Part shown: positions 1 to 13,700 of the stretch, piece by piece
How the letters are laid out: each line of letters opens with the position of its first letter
Position numbering within the stretch: position 1 is the stretch's first letter
Assembly (NCBI GenBank): GCA_028753945.1
Contig: JAPNXP010000003.1
Coordinates: forward strand, 2,480,001 to 2,544,000
Reading direction: 5' to 3'
DNA: 64,000 nucleotides
DNA from: Hexactinellida sp. DTS-2022
Taxonomy: Eukaryota; Porifera; Hexactinellida
Notes under the pieces: generated by a model
Databases searched by the model: none
What the model saw: only the letters and a program-made list of their open reading frames with translations
What the model was told of the DNA's origin: nothing
Made by a program: the position numbers and the translations under genes

Positions 1-3000
1 ATAACCGATACGTGTCCCTTTATTCGCTTAATGTCCCTTTAACCGCTTCGTGTCTCTTTAACCGCTTCGTGTCCCTTTAACCGCTGCATGTCCCTTTAAC
101 CGCTTCATGTCCGTTTTACCACTTCATGTCCCTTTAACCGCTTCATGTCCCTTTAATCGTTTCATGTCCGTTTAACTGCTTCGTGTCCCTTTAACTGCTT
201 CATGTCCCTTTAACCGCTTCATGTCCCTTTAATCGTTTCATGTCCGTTTAACTGCTTCGTGTCCCTTTAACCGCTTCGTGTCCCTTTAACCGCTTCGTGT
301 CCCTTTAACCGCTTCGTGTCCGTTTAACCGCTTCGTGTCCCTTTAACCGCTTCGTGTCCCTTTAACCGCTTCGTGTCCCTTTAACTGCTTCATGTCCCTT
401 TAACCGCTTCGTGTCCCTTTAACCGCTTCGTGTCCCTTTAACCGCTTCGTGTCCCTTTAACCGCTTCGTGTCCCTTTAACCGCTTCATGTCCCTTTAATC
501 GTTTCATGTCCGTTTAACTGCTTCGTGTCCCTTTAACCGCTTCGTGTCCCTTTAACTGCTTCATGTCCCTTTAATCGTTTCATGTCCGTTTAACTGCTTC
601 GTGTCCCTTTAACCGCTTCATGTCCCTTTAATCGTTTCATGTCCGTTTAACTGCTTCGTGTCCCTTTAACCGCTTCGTGTCCCTTTAACCGCTTCGTGTC
701 CCTTTAACCGCTTCGTGTCCGTTTAACCGCTTCGTGTCCCTTTAACCGCTTCGTGTCCCTTTAACCGCTTCGTGTCCCTTTAACTGCTTCATGTCCCTTT
801 AACCGCTTCGTGTCCCTTTAACCGCTTCGTGTCCCTTTAACCGCTTCGTGTCCCTTTAACCGCTTCGTGTCCCTTTAACCGCTTCATGTCCCTTTAATCG
901 TTTCATGTCCGTTTAACTGCTTCGTGTCCCTTTAACCGCTTCGTGTCCCTTTAACCGCTTCGTGTCCCTTTAACCGCTTCATGTCTCTTTAACCGCTTCG
1001 TGTCCCTTTAACCGCTTCGTGTCCCTTTAACCGCTTCATGTCCCTTTAACCGCTTCGTGTCCGTTTAACTGCTTCATGTCCCTTTAACCGCTTCGTGTCC
1101 CTTTAACCGCTTCGTGTCCCTTTAACCGCTTCGTGTCCCTTTAACCGCTTCGTGTCCCTTTAACCGCTTCGTGTCCGTTTAACCGCTTCGTGTCCCTTTA
1201 ACCGCTTCGTGTCCCTTTAACCGCTTCGTGTCCCTTTAACTGCTTCATGTCCCTTTAACCGCTTCGTGTCCCTTTAACCGCTTCGTGTCCCTTTAACCGC
1301 TTCGTGTCCCTTTAACCGCTTCATGTCCCTTTAACCGCTTCGTGTCCCTTTAACCGCTTCATGTCCCTTTAATCGTTTCATGTCCGTTTAACTGCTTCGT
1401 GTCCCTTTAACCGCTTCGTGTCCCTTTAACCGCTTCGTGTCCGTTTAACCGCTTCGTGTCCCTTTAACCGCTTCGTGTCCCTTTAACCGCTTCGTGTCCC
1501 TTTAACCGCTTCGTGTCCCTTTAACTGCTTCATGTCCCTTTAACCGCTTCGTGTCCCTTTAACCGCTTCGTGTCCCTTTAACCGCTTCGTGTCCGTTTAA
1601 CCGCTTCGTGTCCCTTTAACCGCTTCATGTCCCTTTAACCGCTTCGTGTCCGTTTAACTGCTTCATGTCCCTTTAACCGCTTCGTGTCCCTTTAACCGCT
1701 TCGTGTCCCTTTAACCGCTTCATGTCCCTTTGCCATTACATATCCCTATAGGCTATAACCGATACGTGTCCCTTTATTCGCTTAATGTCCCTTTAACCGC
1801 TTCGTGTCCCTTTAACCGCTTCGTGTCCCTTTAATTGCTTAATGTCCCTTTAACCGCTTCGTGTCCCTTTAACCGCTTCGTGTCCCTTTAACCGCTTCAT
1901 GTCCCTTTAATCGTTTCATGTCCGTTTAACTGCTTCGTGTCCCTTTAACCGCTTCGTGTCCCTTTAACCGCTTCGTGTCCCTTTAACCGCTTCATGTCTC
2001 TTTAACCGCTTCGTGTCCCTTTAACCGCTTCGTGTCCCTTTAACCGCTTCATGTCCCTTTAATCGTTTCATGTCCGTTTAACTGCTTCGTGTCCCTTTAA
2101 CCGCTTCGTGTCCCTTTAACCGCTTCGTGTCCCTTTAACCGCTTCGTGTCCGTTTAACCGCTTCGTGTCCCTTTAACCGCTTCGTGTCCCTTTAACCGCT
2201 TCGTGTCCCTTTAACCGCTTCGTGTCCCTTTAACCGCTTCGTGTCCCTTTAACCGCTTCGTGTCCGTTTAACCGCTTCATGTCCCTTTGCCATTACATAT
2301 CCCTATAGGCTATAACCGATACGTGTCCCTTTATTCGCTTAATGTCCCTTTAACCGCTTCGTGTCCCTTTAACCGCTTCGTGTCCCTTTAATTGCTTCAT
2401 GTCCCTTTAACCGCTTCGTGTCCCTTTAACCGCTTCGTGTCCCTTTAACCGCTTCATGTCCCTTTAATCGTTTCATGTCCGTTTAACTGCTTCGTGTCCC
2501 TTTAACCGCTTCGTGTCCCTTTAACCGCTTCGTGTCCCTTTAACCGCTTCATGTCTCTTTAACCGCTTCGTGTCCCTTTAACCGCTTCGTGTCCCTTTAA
2601 CCGCTTCATGTCCCTTTAATCGTTTCATGTCCGTTTAACTGCTTCGTGTCCCTTTAACCGCTTCGTGTCCCTTTAACCGCTTCGTGTCCCTTTAACCGCT
2701 TCGTGTCCGTTTAACCGCTTCGTGTCCCTTTAACCGCTTCGTGTCCCTTTAACCGCTTCGTGTCCCTTTAACCGCTTCGTGTCCCTTTAACCGCTTCGTG
2801 TCCCTTTAACCGCTTCATGTCCCTTTAATCGTTTCATGTCCGTTTAACTGCTTCGTGTCCCTTTAACCGCTTCGTGTCCCTTTAACCGCTTCGTGTCCCT
2901 TTAACCGCTTCGTGTCCGTTTAACCGCTTCGTGTCCCTTTAACCGCTTCGTGTCCCTTTAACCGCTTCGTGTCCCTTTAACTGCTTCATGTCCCTTTAAC

Positions 3001-6000
3001 CGCTTCGTGTCCCTTTAACCGCTTCGTGTCCCTTTAACCGCTTCGTGTCCCTTTAACCGCTTCATGTCCCTTTAACCGCTTCGTGTCCGTTTAACTGCTT
3101 CATGTCCCTTTAACCGCTTCGTGTCCCTTTAACCGCTTCGTGTCCCTTTAACCGCTTCGTGTCCCTTTAACCGCTTCGTGTCCGTTTAACCGCTTCGTGT
3201 CCCTTTAACCGCTTCGTGTCCCTTTAACCGCTTCGTGTCCCTTTAACTGCTTCATGTCCCTTTAACCGCTTCGTGTCCCTTTAACCGCTTCGTGTCCCTT
3301 TAACCGCTTCATGTCCCTTTGCCATTACATATCCCTATAGGCTATAACCGATACGTGTCCCTTTATTCGCTTAATGTCCCTTTAACCGCTTTGTGTCCCT
3401 TTAACCGCTTCGTGTCCCTTTAACCGCTTCGTGTCCCTTTAACCGCTTCATGTCCCTTTGCCATTACATATCCCTATAGGCTATAACCGATACGTGTCCC
3501 TTTATTCGCTTAATGTCCCTTTAACCGCTTCGTGTCCCTTTAACCGCTTCGTGTCCCTTTAATTGCTTCATGTCCCTTTAACCGCTTCGTGTCCCTTTAA
3601 CCGCTTCGTGTCCCTTTAAACGCTTCGTGTCCCTTTAACCGCTTCGTGTCCCTTTAACCTCTTCATGTCCCTTTGCCATTACATATCCCTATAGGCTATA
3701 ACCGATACGTGTCCCTTTATTCGCTTAATGTCCCTTTAACCGCTTCGTGTCCCTTTAACCGCTTCGTGTCCCTTTAACTGCTTCATGTCCCTTTAACCGC
3801 TTCGTGTCCCTTTAACCGCTTCGTGTCCCTTTAACCGCTTCGTGTCCCTTTAACTGCTTCATGTCCCTTTAACCGCTTCGTGTCCCTTTAACCGCTTCGT
3901 GTCCCTTTAAACGCTTCGTGTCCCTTTAACCGCTTCGTGTCCCTTTAACCTCTTCATGTCCCTTTGCCATTACATATCCCTATAGGCTATAACCGATACG
4001 TGTCCCTTTATTCGCTTAATGTCCCTTTAACCGCTTCGTGTCCCTTTAACCGCTTCGTGTCCCTTTAACCGCTTCGTGTCCCTTTAACTGCTTCGTGTCC
4101 CTTTAACCGCTTCATGTCCCTTTAACCGCTTCGTGTCCCTTTAACCGCTTCGTGTCCCTTTAACCGCTTCGTGTCCCTTTAACCGCTTCATGTCCCTTTG
4201 CCATTACATATCCCTATAAGCTATAACCGATACGTGTCCCTTTATTCGCTTAATGTCCCTTTAATCGTTTCATGTCCGTTTAACCGCTACATGTCCCTTT
4301 AACTGCTTCGTGTCCCTTTAACCGCTTCGTGTCCCTTTAAACGCTTCGTGTCCCTTTAACCGCTTCGTGTCCCTTTAACCTCTTCATGTCCCTTTGCCAT
4401 TACATATCCCTATAGGCTATAACCGATACGTGTCCCTTTATTCGCTTAATGTCCCTTTAACCGCTTCGTGTCCCTTTAACCGCTTCGTGTCCCTTTAACT
4501 GCTTCGTGTCCCTTTAACCGCTTCGTGTCCCTTTAATCGTTTCATGTCCGTTTAACTGCTTCGTGTCCCTTTAACCGCTTCGTGTCCCTTTAACCGCTTC
4601 GTGTCCCTTTAACCGCTTCGTGTCCGTTTAACCGCTTCGTGTCCCTTTAACCGCTTCGTGTCCCTTTAACCGCTTCGTGTCCCTTTAACTGCTTCATGTC
4701 CCTTTAACCGCTTCGTGTCCCTTTAACCGCTTCGTGTCCCTTTAACCGCTTCGTGTCCCTTTAACCGCTTCATGTCCCTTTGCCATTACATATCCCTATA
4801 GGCTATAACCGATACGTGTCCCTTTATTCGCTTAATGTCCCTTTAACCGCTTCGTGTCCCTTTAACCGCTTCGTGTCCCTTTAACCGCTTCGTGTCCCTT
4901 TAACCGCTTCGTGTCCCTTTAACCGCTTCGTGTCCCTTTAACCGCTTCATGTCCCTTTGCCATTACATATCCCTATAGGCTATAACCGATACGTGTCCCT
5001 TTATTCGCTTAATGTCCCTTTAACCGCTTCGTGTCCCTTTAACCGCTTCGTGTCCCTTTAACCGCTTCGTGTCCCTTTAACCGCTTCGTGTCCCTTTAAC
5101 CGCTTCGTGTCCCTTTAAACGCTTCGTGTCCCTTTAACCGCTTCGTGTCCCTTTAACCGCTTCGTGTCCCTTTAAACGCTTCGTGTCCCTTTAACCGCTT
5201 CGTGTCCCTTTAACCTCTTCATGTCCCTTTGCCATTACATATCCCTATAGGCTATAACCGATACGTGTCCCTTTATTCGCTTAATGTCCCTTTAACCGCT
5301 TCGTGTCCCTTTAACCGCTTCGTGTCCCTTTAACTGCTTCATGTCCCTTTAACCGCTTCGTGTCCCTTTAACCGCTTCATGTCCCTTTGCCATTACATAT
5401 CCCTATAAGCTATAACCGATACGTGTCCCTTTATTCGCTTAATGTCCCTTTAACCGCTTCGTGTCCCTTTAACCGCTTCGTGTCCCTTTAACTGCTTCGT
5501 GTCCGTTTAACCGCTTCGTGTCCCTTTAACCGCTTCGTGTCCCTTTAACCGCTTCGTGTCCCTTTAACTGCTTCATGTCCCTTTAACCGCTTCGTGTCCC
5601 TTTAACCGCTTCGTGTCCCTTTAAACGCTTCGTGTCCCTTTAACCGCTTCGTGTCCCTTTAACCTCTTCATGTCCCTTTGCCATTACATATCCCTATAGG
5701 CTATAACCGATACGTGTCCCTTTATTCGCTTAATGTCCCTTTAACCGCTTCGTGTCCCTTTAACCGCTTCGTGTCCCTTTAACCGCTTCGTGTCCCTTTA
5801 ACTGCTTCGTGTCCCTTTAACCGCTTCATGTCCCTTTAACCGCTTCGTGTCCCTTTAACCGCTTCGTGTCCCTTTAACCGCTTCGTGTCCCTTTAACCGC
5901 TTCATGTCCCTTTGCCATTACATATCCCTATAAGCTATAACCGATACGTGTCCCTTTATTCGCTTAATGTCCCTTTAATCGTTTCATGTCCGTTTAACCG

Positions 6001-8276
6001 CTACATGTCCCTTTAACTGCTTCGTGTCCCTTTAACCGCTTCGTGTCCCTTTAAACGCTTCGTGTCCCTTTAACCGCTTCGTGTCCCTTTAACCTCTTCA
6101 TGTCCCTTTGCCATTACATATCCCTATAGGCTATAACCGATACGTGTCCCTTTATTCGCTTAATGTCCCTTTAACCGCTTCGTGTCCCTTTAACCGCTTC
6201 GTGTCCCTTTAACTGCTTCGTGTCCCTTTAACCGCTTCGTGTCCCTTTAATCGTTTCATGTCCGTTTAACTGCTTCGTGTCCCTTTAACCGCTTCGTGTC
6301 CCTTTAACCGCTTCGTGTCCCTTTAACCGCTTCGTGTCCGTTTAACCGCTTCGTGTCCCTTTAACCGCTTCGTGTCCCTTTAACCGCTTCGTGTCCCTTT
6401 AACTGCTTCATGTCCCTTTAACCGCTTCGTGTCCCTTTAACCGCTTCGTGTCCCTTTAACCGCTTCGTGTCCCTTTAACCGCTTCATGTCCCTTTGCCAT
6501 TACATATCCCTATAGGCTATAACCGATACGTGTCCCTTTATTCGCTTAATGTCCCTTTAACCGCTTCGTGTCCCTTTAACCGCTTCGTGTCCCTTTAACC
6601 GCTTCGTGTCCCTTTAACCGCTTCGTGTCCCTTTAACCGCTTCGTGTCCCTTTAACCGCTTCATGTCCCTTTGCCATTACATATCCCTATAGGCTATAAC
6701 CGATACGTGTCCCTTTATTCGCTTAATGTCCCTTTAACCGCTTCGTGTCCCTTTAACCGCTTCGTGTCCCTTTAACCGCTTCGTGTCCCTTTAACCGCTT
6801 CGTGTCCCTTTAACCGCTTCGTGTCCCTTTAAACGCTTCGTGTCCCTTTAACCGCTTCGTGTCCCTTTAACCTCTTCATGTCCCTTTGCCATTACATATC
6901 CCTATAGGCTATAACCGATACGTGTCCCTTTATTCGCTTAATGTCCCTTTAACCGCTTCGTGTCCCTTTAACCGCTTCGTGTCCCTTTAACTGCTTCATG
7001 TCCCTTTAACCGCTTCGTGTCCCTTTAACCGCTTCGTGTCCCTTTAACTGCTTCATGTCCCTTTAACCGCTTCGTGTCCCTTTAACCGCTTCGTGTCCCT
7101 TTAAACGCTTCGTGTCCCTTTAACCGCTTCGTGTCCCTTTAACCTCTTCATGTCCCTTTGCCATTACATATCCCTATAGGCTATAACCGATACGTGTCCC
7201 TTTATTCGCTTAATGTCCCTTTAACCGCTTCGTGTCCCTTTAACCGCTTCGTGTCCCTTTAACCGCTTCGTGTCCCTTTAACCGCTTCGTGTCCCTTTAA
7301 CCGCTTCATGTCCCTTTGCCATTACATATCCCTATAAGCTATAACCGATACGTGTCCCTTTATTCGCTTAATGTCCCTTTAACCGCTTCGTGTCCCTTTA
7401 ACCGCTTCGTGTCCCTTTGCCATTACATATCCCTATAGGCTATAACCGATACGTGTCCCTTTATTCGCTTAATGTCCCTTTAACCGCTTCGTGTCCCTTT
7501 AACCGCTTCGTGTCCCTTTAACCGCTTCGTGTCCCTTTAACCGCTTCGTGTCCCTTTAACCTCTTCATGTCCCTTTGCCATTACATATCCCTATAGGCTA
7601 TAACCGATACGTGTCCCTTTATTCGCTTAATGTCCCTTTAACCGCTTCGTGTCCCTTTAACCGCTTCGTGTCCCTTTAACCGCTACATGTCCGTTTAACC
7701 GCTTCATGTCCGTTTAACTGCTTCGTGTCCCTTTAACCGCTTCGTGTCCCTTTAACCGCTTCGTGTCCCTTTAACCTCTTCATGTCCCTTTAACCGCTTC
7801 GTGTCCCTTTAACCGCTTCGTGTCCCTTTAACCGCTTCGTGTCCCTTTAACCGCTTCGTGTCCCTTTAACCGCTTCATGTCCCTTTAACCGCTTCGTGTC
7901 CCTTTAACTGCTTCATGTCCCTTTAACCGCTTCGTGTCCCTTTAACCGCTTCGTGTCCCTTTAACCGCTTCATGTCCCTTTAACCGCTTCGTGTCCCTTT
8001 AACCGCTTCGTGTCCCTTTAACCGCTTCGTGTCCCTTTAACCGCTTCGTGTCCCTTTAACCGCTTCGTGTCCCTTTAACCGCTTCGTGTCCCTTTAACCG
8101 CTTCATGTCCCTTTGCCATTACATATCCCTATAAGCTATAACCGATACGTGTCCCTTTATTCGCTTAATGTCCCTTTAATCGTTTCATGTCCGTTTAACC
8201 GCTACATGTCTCTTTAACTGCTGCATGTCCCTTTAACTGCTTCATGTCCCTTTAACCGCTTCGTGACCTTTTAACC
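1..8276. repeat. 19-bp satellite array with higher-order structure
   Basis: The block is an almost uninterrupted tandem array of a 19-bp monomer, TTAACCGCTTCGTGTCCCT in one phase. Variants are CATG for CGTG, CTGCTT for CCGCTT, GTTTAA for CTTTAA and an ATCGTTT form. A divergent header starting GCCATTACATATCCCTATA, then GGCTATAACCGATACGTG and a TTATTCGCTTAATG monomer, recurs 23 times (for example at 1732, 2289, 3321, 3460, 3675, 4396, 5231, 6110, 7160, 8115). Header spacing is about 1 kb near the start and often 100-400 bp later. The window opens inside a header, so the array extends further left. The last monomers decay near 8260-8276. There is no coding potential because TAA falls in all frames. 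Confidence 0.97.
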
Positions 8277-8601
8277 TCTTTTTCTTCATTCATTCATTCT
8301 TACAAGTATTTTTTAATTCTTTAATTTTTTTTCATTTATTTTATTTGAACTATTTTTTTCTTTGTTTCCCTACTTATTTTTCATTTAGTTTTGCTTGTAC
8401 TATTTTAATTTGATTAAATTTACTATTTCTAAATCTCGTGTCCATTTAACCGTAGTTGTCGTGGTTTCCTACACAAATTCTGAAAATATATATAGCACAT
8501 GAAGCCCACCAATGGAATTTAAAATGTCATATTACATGCAACATATACATTAATTAGAAATAAAAGCAAATTTCCCAGTAAAATAAAGTAAGCCAGGTTA
8601 A
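8277..8601. other. AT-rich spacer, nothing recognised
   Basis: This is T-rich unique-looking sequence between the satellite edge and the first MITE. I see no open frame, RNA gene or repeat. Confidence 0.5.
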
Positions 8602-8959
8602 GGCCATATAAAATAAATAACTTGTTTATCATCCCCGTCCGTCCCTATATTTACCCCCCGTCCGGATCTATTTTATTATTATTTTATGAACATAATCGTA
8701 CAGATATTAACTATAAACTTGTGTAAAGTACTCCTAATTTAGCAATATTTAATTAGTCTTGTATTTAGAACATTACTTTCATTATTGGGCATTGTCTTGT
8801 GATTTTATAATTTAATTTAAATATTAATATTTATTGTTTGGCATAGGGTAATGTTTTTTGCATATTAACGGAAATAAAAAATAAAAATAAAATCCCGTCC
8901 GCCGTCCGTATTTTCTGAAAAAATACGGATGATAAACAAGTTATTTATTTTATATGGCC
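8602..8959. mobile_element. PIF/Harbinger-like MITE with TAA target duplication
   Basis: The ends are inverted repeats of about 32 bp beginning GGCCATATAAAATAAATAAC. They are flanked on both sides by TAA (8599-8601 and 8960-8962). A 3-bp TWA target duplication with GG-starting termini is typical of PIF/Harbinger. The 358-bp body has no coding capacity and carries CCGTCCG-rich stretches near both ends. Confidence 0.75.
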
Positions 8960-9255
8960 TAATGGTGAAATTGTTGTATGTCACAATCCAGGTAAGAATA
9001 ATCAGATTAGCTTTGCATTGATTAAATTAAAAAGAAACCGAAGTCAAAAGCAGTTTCTATGTAATATTACATATACGGTATTATGTAATTTCTTATTCAA
9101 GTGTACGTATATCAATCTAATGATCTATAAAAAAATGGTGGGAGAAATAATATTTGAAATTAGTCCTAGTTTCTTATCCATATGATGAAAAATTGTTGTG
9201 TGGGTAAGGGGCCAGGTAGAAGTACAAATCAATATAAATACCTTATTACAGACAG

Positions 9256-9503
9256 CATAGGCGCCGAAAGGGGGGGGGGGGTCAGGGAGGGTGTCACCCC
9301 CCCTGGCCGAGGAGAATTTAGGGGGGAAAAATGGAAAATTATTGATTCCATAACGAGTTTGTATAAATATCAGTGGATGATGTATATATCTTTACAATTA
9401 TGCCCATCAAACATTGATTTTATACCTATAAGCATTGTTTTTTGAACTTTCACATTTGAATATTACGTCACACCCCCCTAGCGTTTGAGTTTCGGCGCCC
9501 ATG
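9256..9503. mobile_element. CATAGGCGCC-family MITE, copy 1
   Basis: The termini are CATAGGCGCCGAAA and its inverse TTTCGGCGCCCATG. They are flanked by a perfect 8-bp duplication ACAGACAG (9248-9255 and 9504-9511). The 8-bp duplication fits the hAT superfamily. A G-tract and C-tract sit just inside the left end. There is no coding capacity. Further copies lie at 18104, 53742 and 60869. Confidence 0.85.
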
Positions 9504-10148
9504 ACAGACAGGGCTTGCCAGGTCGCTTCGCAACATAACACACTCACATTGTTGTGTGGTTTAAAGTTAATTATATCAAGAGCAGGACAGGTCGCTATAC
9601 ACAGGTTCAATAATATGGGAAACCGGACTGGTTGCTTTGTACATGGAAGCAAAAGGTTTCATCTAGCTAGGGGACGTGTTAGAAGGAAATAGTTTTAGGC
9701 GGGCGAAAATCTAATTATATTCCCAAATACTAAATACAAACAGTGTCAAGTTCCGCGTCGAATTATTTTATCTAAATTGTCTCAATATGCTGTGAGACTT
9801 ATTAATTTATTAATTGTCAATTTCTCATTTAACAGTATTGTATAGGAAACTTGGTATAGAATAAATTTCTCTATCAGTCTTTATTTTATGAACAATTAAT
9901 CCGGGCAATCATTTGAATCCGAAACAAACATGTCAAACCGAATACTAACAACATATAATAACAAGCAAAATATTAATAATAGAATGAAGATTTGAGACAC
10001 AAACATTTGATATATACTAAGAATTAATTTAAGATTTAAGATAGGAGCAATCAACAGATTATAGTATAGTTTGATTTAAGTTGAATAAGAAAATAATTAA
10101 TTGTAGGAAGAATCCATGGTTCTAAGTATATAGGACAGATAACGAATA
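9504..10148. other. Gene-less flank downstream of the Acinus stop codon
   Basis: AT-rich sequence that would hold the 3' untranslated region of the minus-strand Acinus gene in its right part. I found no other gene, and the short open frames here have no recognisable features. Confidence 0.4.
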
Positions 10149-10705
10149 TTATTTCCGCTTGCGTTTCGGAGATGGAGTATATTTTCGCTTTTTACGGCTA
10201 TGTGATTCACTATATTTCGCCGTTTCCATATATTTTCTTCTGAGTTTAGCTTTAATTTGTTCATCAGTTAAAGGCAGCCAATATATACACGGTTCAGCGA
10301 CTGTCTTACGGAATAATGTGTCCAGCAGAGCGGCTTGTCCGGAGCACTGATAATTGTCAGATTCCATATCCGAATCGGAATGTACAGCGGGGGTCTCTTT
10401 TGATTCTCGCGGTTTTTTGGGTTGAGGGGGTGCTGGAGAGGGGGGAGTAGGGGCAGGCCGCTTAATTGAGGTTTTATTTTCCGAACTTTTCGGTTTTTCT
10501 TGTTTTATTTTTGGCTTTTCTTCCGTCAATTTAGTTTGTTCTTCTTTAACTTTGACTGAAGGTTCAATTGGTTTGGAGGGCTTTGGTGCACTCTCTACTG
10601 CTAAAGTCGGTTCTGTTTGTTTAATTTTAGTCTGTGTGGTCTCTTTAGATTTATGAGTACTCTCTTTCTTAACTGTTACATGTTGTTTCTTCTCAGTTGA
10701 AGGAC
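10149..10705 (-). CDS. ACIN1: Acinus exon 7: RSB motif and stop
   Basis: The acceptor is CACAG|GTCCTTC and the stop codon is at 10149-10151. A Lys/Pro-rich stretch (PAPTPPSPAPPQPKKP) leads to the RSB motif LLDTLFRKTVAEPCIYWLPL. It ends in a basic SRKKRKYTPSPKRKRK tail that could serve as a nuclear localisation signal. Confidence 0.93.
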
Positions 10706-13700
10706 CTGTGATAGAATGTAATATAAATTAATAAAATCTACAAGGATAAAAATGAACTTTGTACAGAGAAACCGAGGACCGGATTGGGACCGGGCAAGCA
10801 ATTTATGGGGCCAAAAAAATAGCTAACAACAATCTATAAATAAAATAAAATGTGTGAAAACATATAGGGGAATGTCTGTAAGTACTGTTATACAGGACTG
10901 AAATGAATAATCGAAATGTACCGAACGAACATTCATTCGATTTGATGATCAAGCATTAAATCAAATTTAAGACTCAAATACATTGAAAAATTATTGTGTA
11001 TGTTACAATAATTTAATCATACTTACAAAGTGTACAAGACACAAAAATAGATACAAAAAGATAGGAATTTATATTTAAAATCTCTCCAACTACGTGAACA
11101 TATCATATTGTTGTTTAAAAGTAGTAAACGTACGTATATTTGTTCAATCATTTCGAACGAATATTCGGTATAATCGTTTTTTAGCACTACTGTTATGGTA
11201 TAGTTGGTCAAGCCGGACGAAATTTGTCATAATTTCCGTTCACAAACATTAGGTAACCTTCCAAGGAGGGGTGGGGGTTAACCAATGTGTGACAGACCAT
11301 CCTTTTTATATTACTAAATGGGGAAAAAAGCGTGACATGTGGGATGTCTAATTTTCGGGAATTTTGCCTTATGTAACATATGAACGGCCGCTTATAAATA
11401 TACTAAGTTATTAGCACAGATTGATTACACTCCTCACCTGTGCTTCGTTCCTCAATAGGTTCATTAGTTGTTTTTTCTTTCTTAACTTTCTTCGAAACTT
11501 CTTTAGTCTCTTTATGTTGTTCAGTATCCTTAGATTTATCTTTCTCACGAATAACTTTATCTTTAATCTTCTCCTTCTCCTTTGGCTTATCCTTTTCTTT
11601 CTCCTTTGTTTTTTCCTTTGCTTTCTCCTTTGTTTTTTCCTTTTCTCTTGGTTTCTCTTTTTTCTCCTTCTCTCTAACTTTATCCTTTTCCTTCACATTT
11701 TCCCTTTCCTTACCTTTATCTATTCTCTGTGGCGGTGTACTCTGTTTCTCAACAATAATTTCCTGTTTAGTTTTATCTAAAATACCATGAGTGATGCCTA
11801 AACCCGTTAATTCATTAAAATTTTCTATACTAAGAAATGAAAAATTCAAATTTTTTGGATTAATAGAAGGCCACCTTGCTCCGTGTAATGCATTTCGCGC
11901 TTTTTCGCACGATTCGATGTTCTGATACACACAGCAGCACTGCGTCTTGTTCTTGTCGGTCCAGAAATAATGATGCGGCGTATCTATAAAGAAATAAAGT
12001 AACTTATTTAGAGGGATTAATATTTAGCGCCTAAATTTATACCTCTAAATCAAATATTCTAGATCAGAAGGATTATTCAAAATTCAGTAGACTCTCATTA
12101 ATATGAACATCAGGGAGGGAACAATAGAAAATTGTATTAACCAGAGTCACTCATATTTTACTAATAAACAATTTCTTGGAAATATTGATTAAATTCATAT
12201 GTATCGTATTTTTGCTGATAAATTTTAGAGGGTTTGCTTGAAACCATTAAACGAAGATACTAGATATTCAGTCAAAAATAATTATTTTCGTCCAAATGTA
12301 ATTGAACATTCTTTCGGATTCAAAATGAACCATACCGGACATTATCATACATTATGGAATGGACAAAATGCTATCCTGGTACTACGACAAAACGAGCGCG
12401 TTCCTTATTAAATTTCGGACAGAAATGGGAGCGCAAACCAAAATTAGGAACGCCTAATGTTCTAACAGTACATACATACCTGTCCCTAGAATAAGAGGAC
12501 CATACAGATATAGCATGCTCTTCAACTGTTGCTGTGTAAACGGCCGCACAAGATTCTGTATACGGGCAATACGCGTGGCTGCTACATCAGAAGCTAATGG
12601 CGGTACTACTGGCGGAATAGGATATTCACTATGACCTCCATCTATTGTTAATGGCCGCGAGTCCTGTGTGTAGCTAGATAGGGAGCGTTTCAATCCGTTA
12701 GTGCTGTGGAGAGAGGACTGGCTCTCCTGTCTCCTTCTGGTTTCAAGCTCTCTGCGAGCACGCTCCACCTGAATGGGAGAGAATAAGTATAAAGCGTATA
12801 AGTATTATACTCATTATATAATACGTATTAAGCGAGATTGCTTCATGTATTATTAAACATATTCTTATGTGGCAAATAATGTACAATAATCAGTTTAATA
12901 TGAAAGCTAACTTAATTTACAGTTTTAATAATCTTTTCCCTTCATCATGCAATGAAATATCACCTTCTAAATAATTAATAATTTAATTATTTAGTTCTAT
13001 GTTCAATACATAAGTACTAGGAATGGGACCAGATGCGTAGGCACTGGTAGATTTTGGGTGCGGAATTTTCGCACTATAGTATTATTACTTGTGGGCATTT
13101 TTGTGGGCACAAACTTTTAGGGTATGGCGTGTGCCCCTGGCTACGCCTCTGGATGGGACGCAGCTGCATGATTTCTCAACTCCGCATTCATATTCGAACC
13201 GGCGGAGTTTAAAAATCTCACATCTGCCTAACATCCGTCCACAGTGGCTGGAAATGGCAATTTAGGTCGATTAGATATTTAGATGCAATATAGACTATCA
13301 AAATGTATTATCAACTTATAGGATATCGATAGCTAGGATTCGAATGGTCTGATTTATTTTACTGTATGGCTTCAACTGTATTAATTATGACGTCAATGTA
13401 ATTATTGTGTGAAAAATTTTATGAGACAAAATATTTTTAAAAATACAATACAAATAAATAGTCATAAACATGTAGAACACACTGAGGGAAAATTCTGAGA
13501 TCAAATTGTATTTTATATTTATTTATTAATACAATCCATGCAACCTTGGTGGTCGTCATTTGTGCATCGTAGTAACGAGTTTACTAATTGGTCTTGAAGG
13601 GAAAGATCTTTAAATTGTTCGTTTGAGGTGGAACTTAATTTTGGGGCTGTGCTAATTCGATATCTAAGCAATACAGGATCACTCTGAGTTGTTAGCCTGA

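Noticed and set aside
1..8276. Possible CRISPR-like array
   Set aside because: There are no unique spacers; it is a head-to-tail 19-bp satellite and the sequence is eukaryotic.
11421..11790. Two Phe/Leu/Ser-rich plus-strand frames of 116-119 codons
   Set aside because: They are the antisense of the Lys/Glu-rich repeats in Acinus exon 6.
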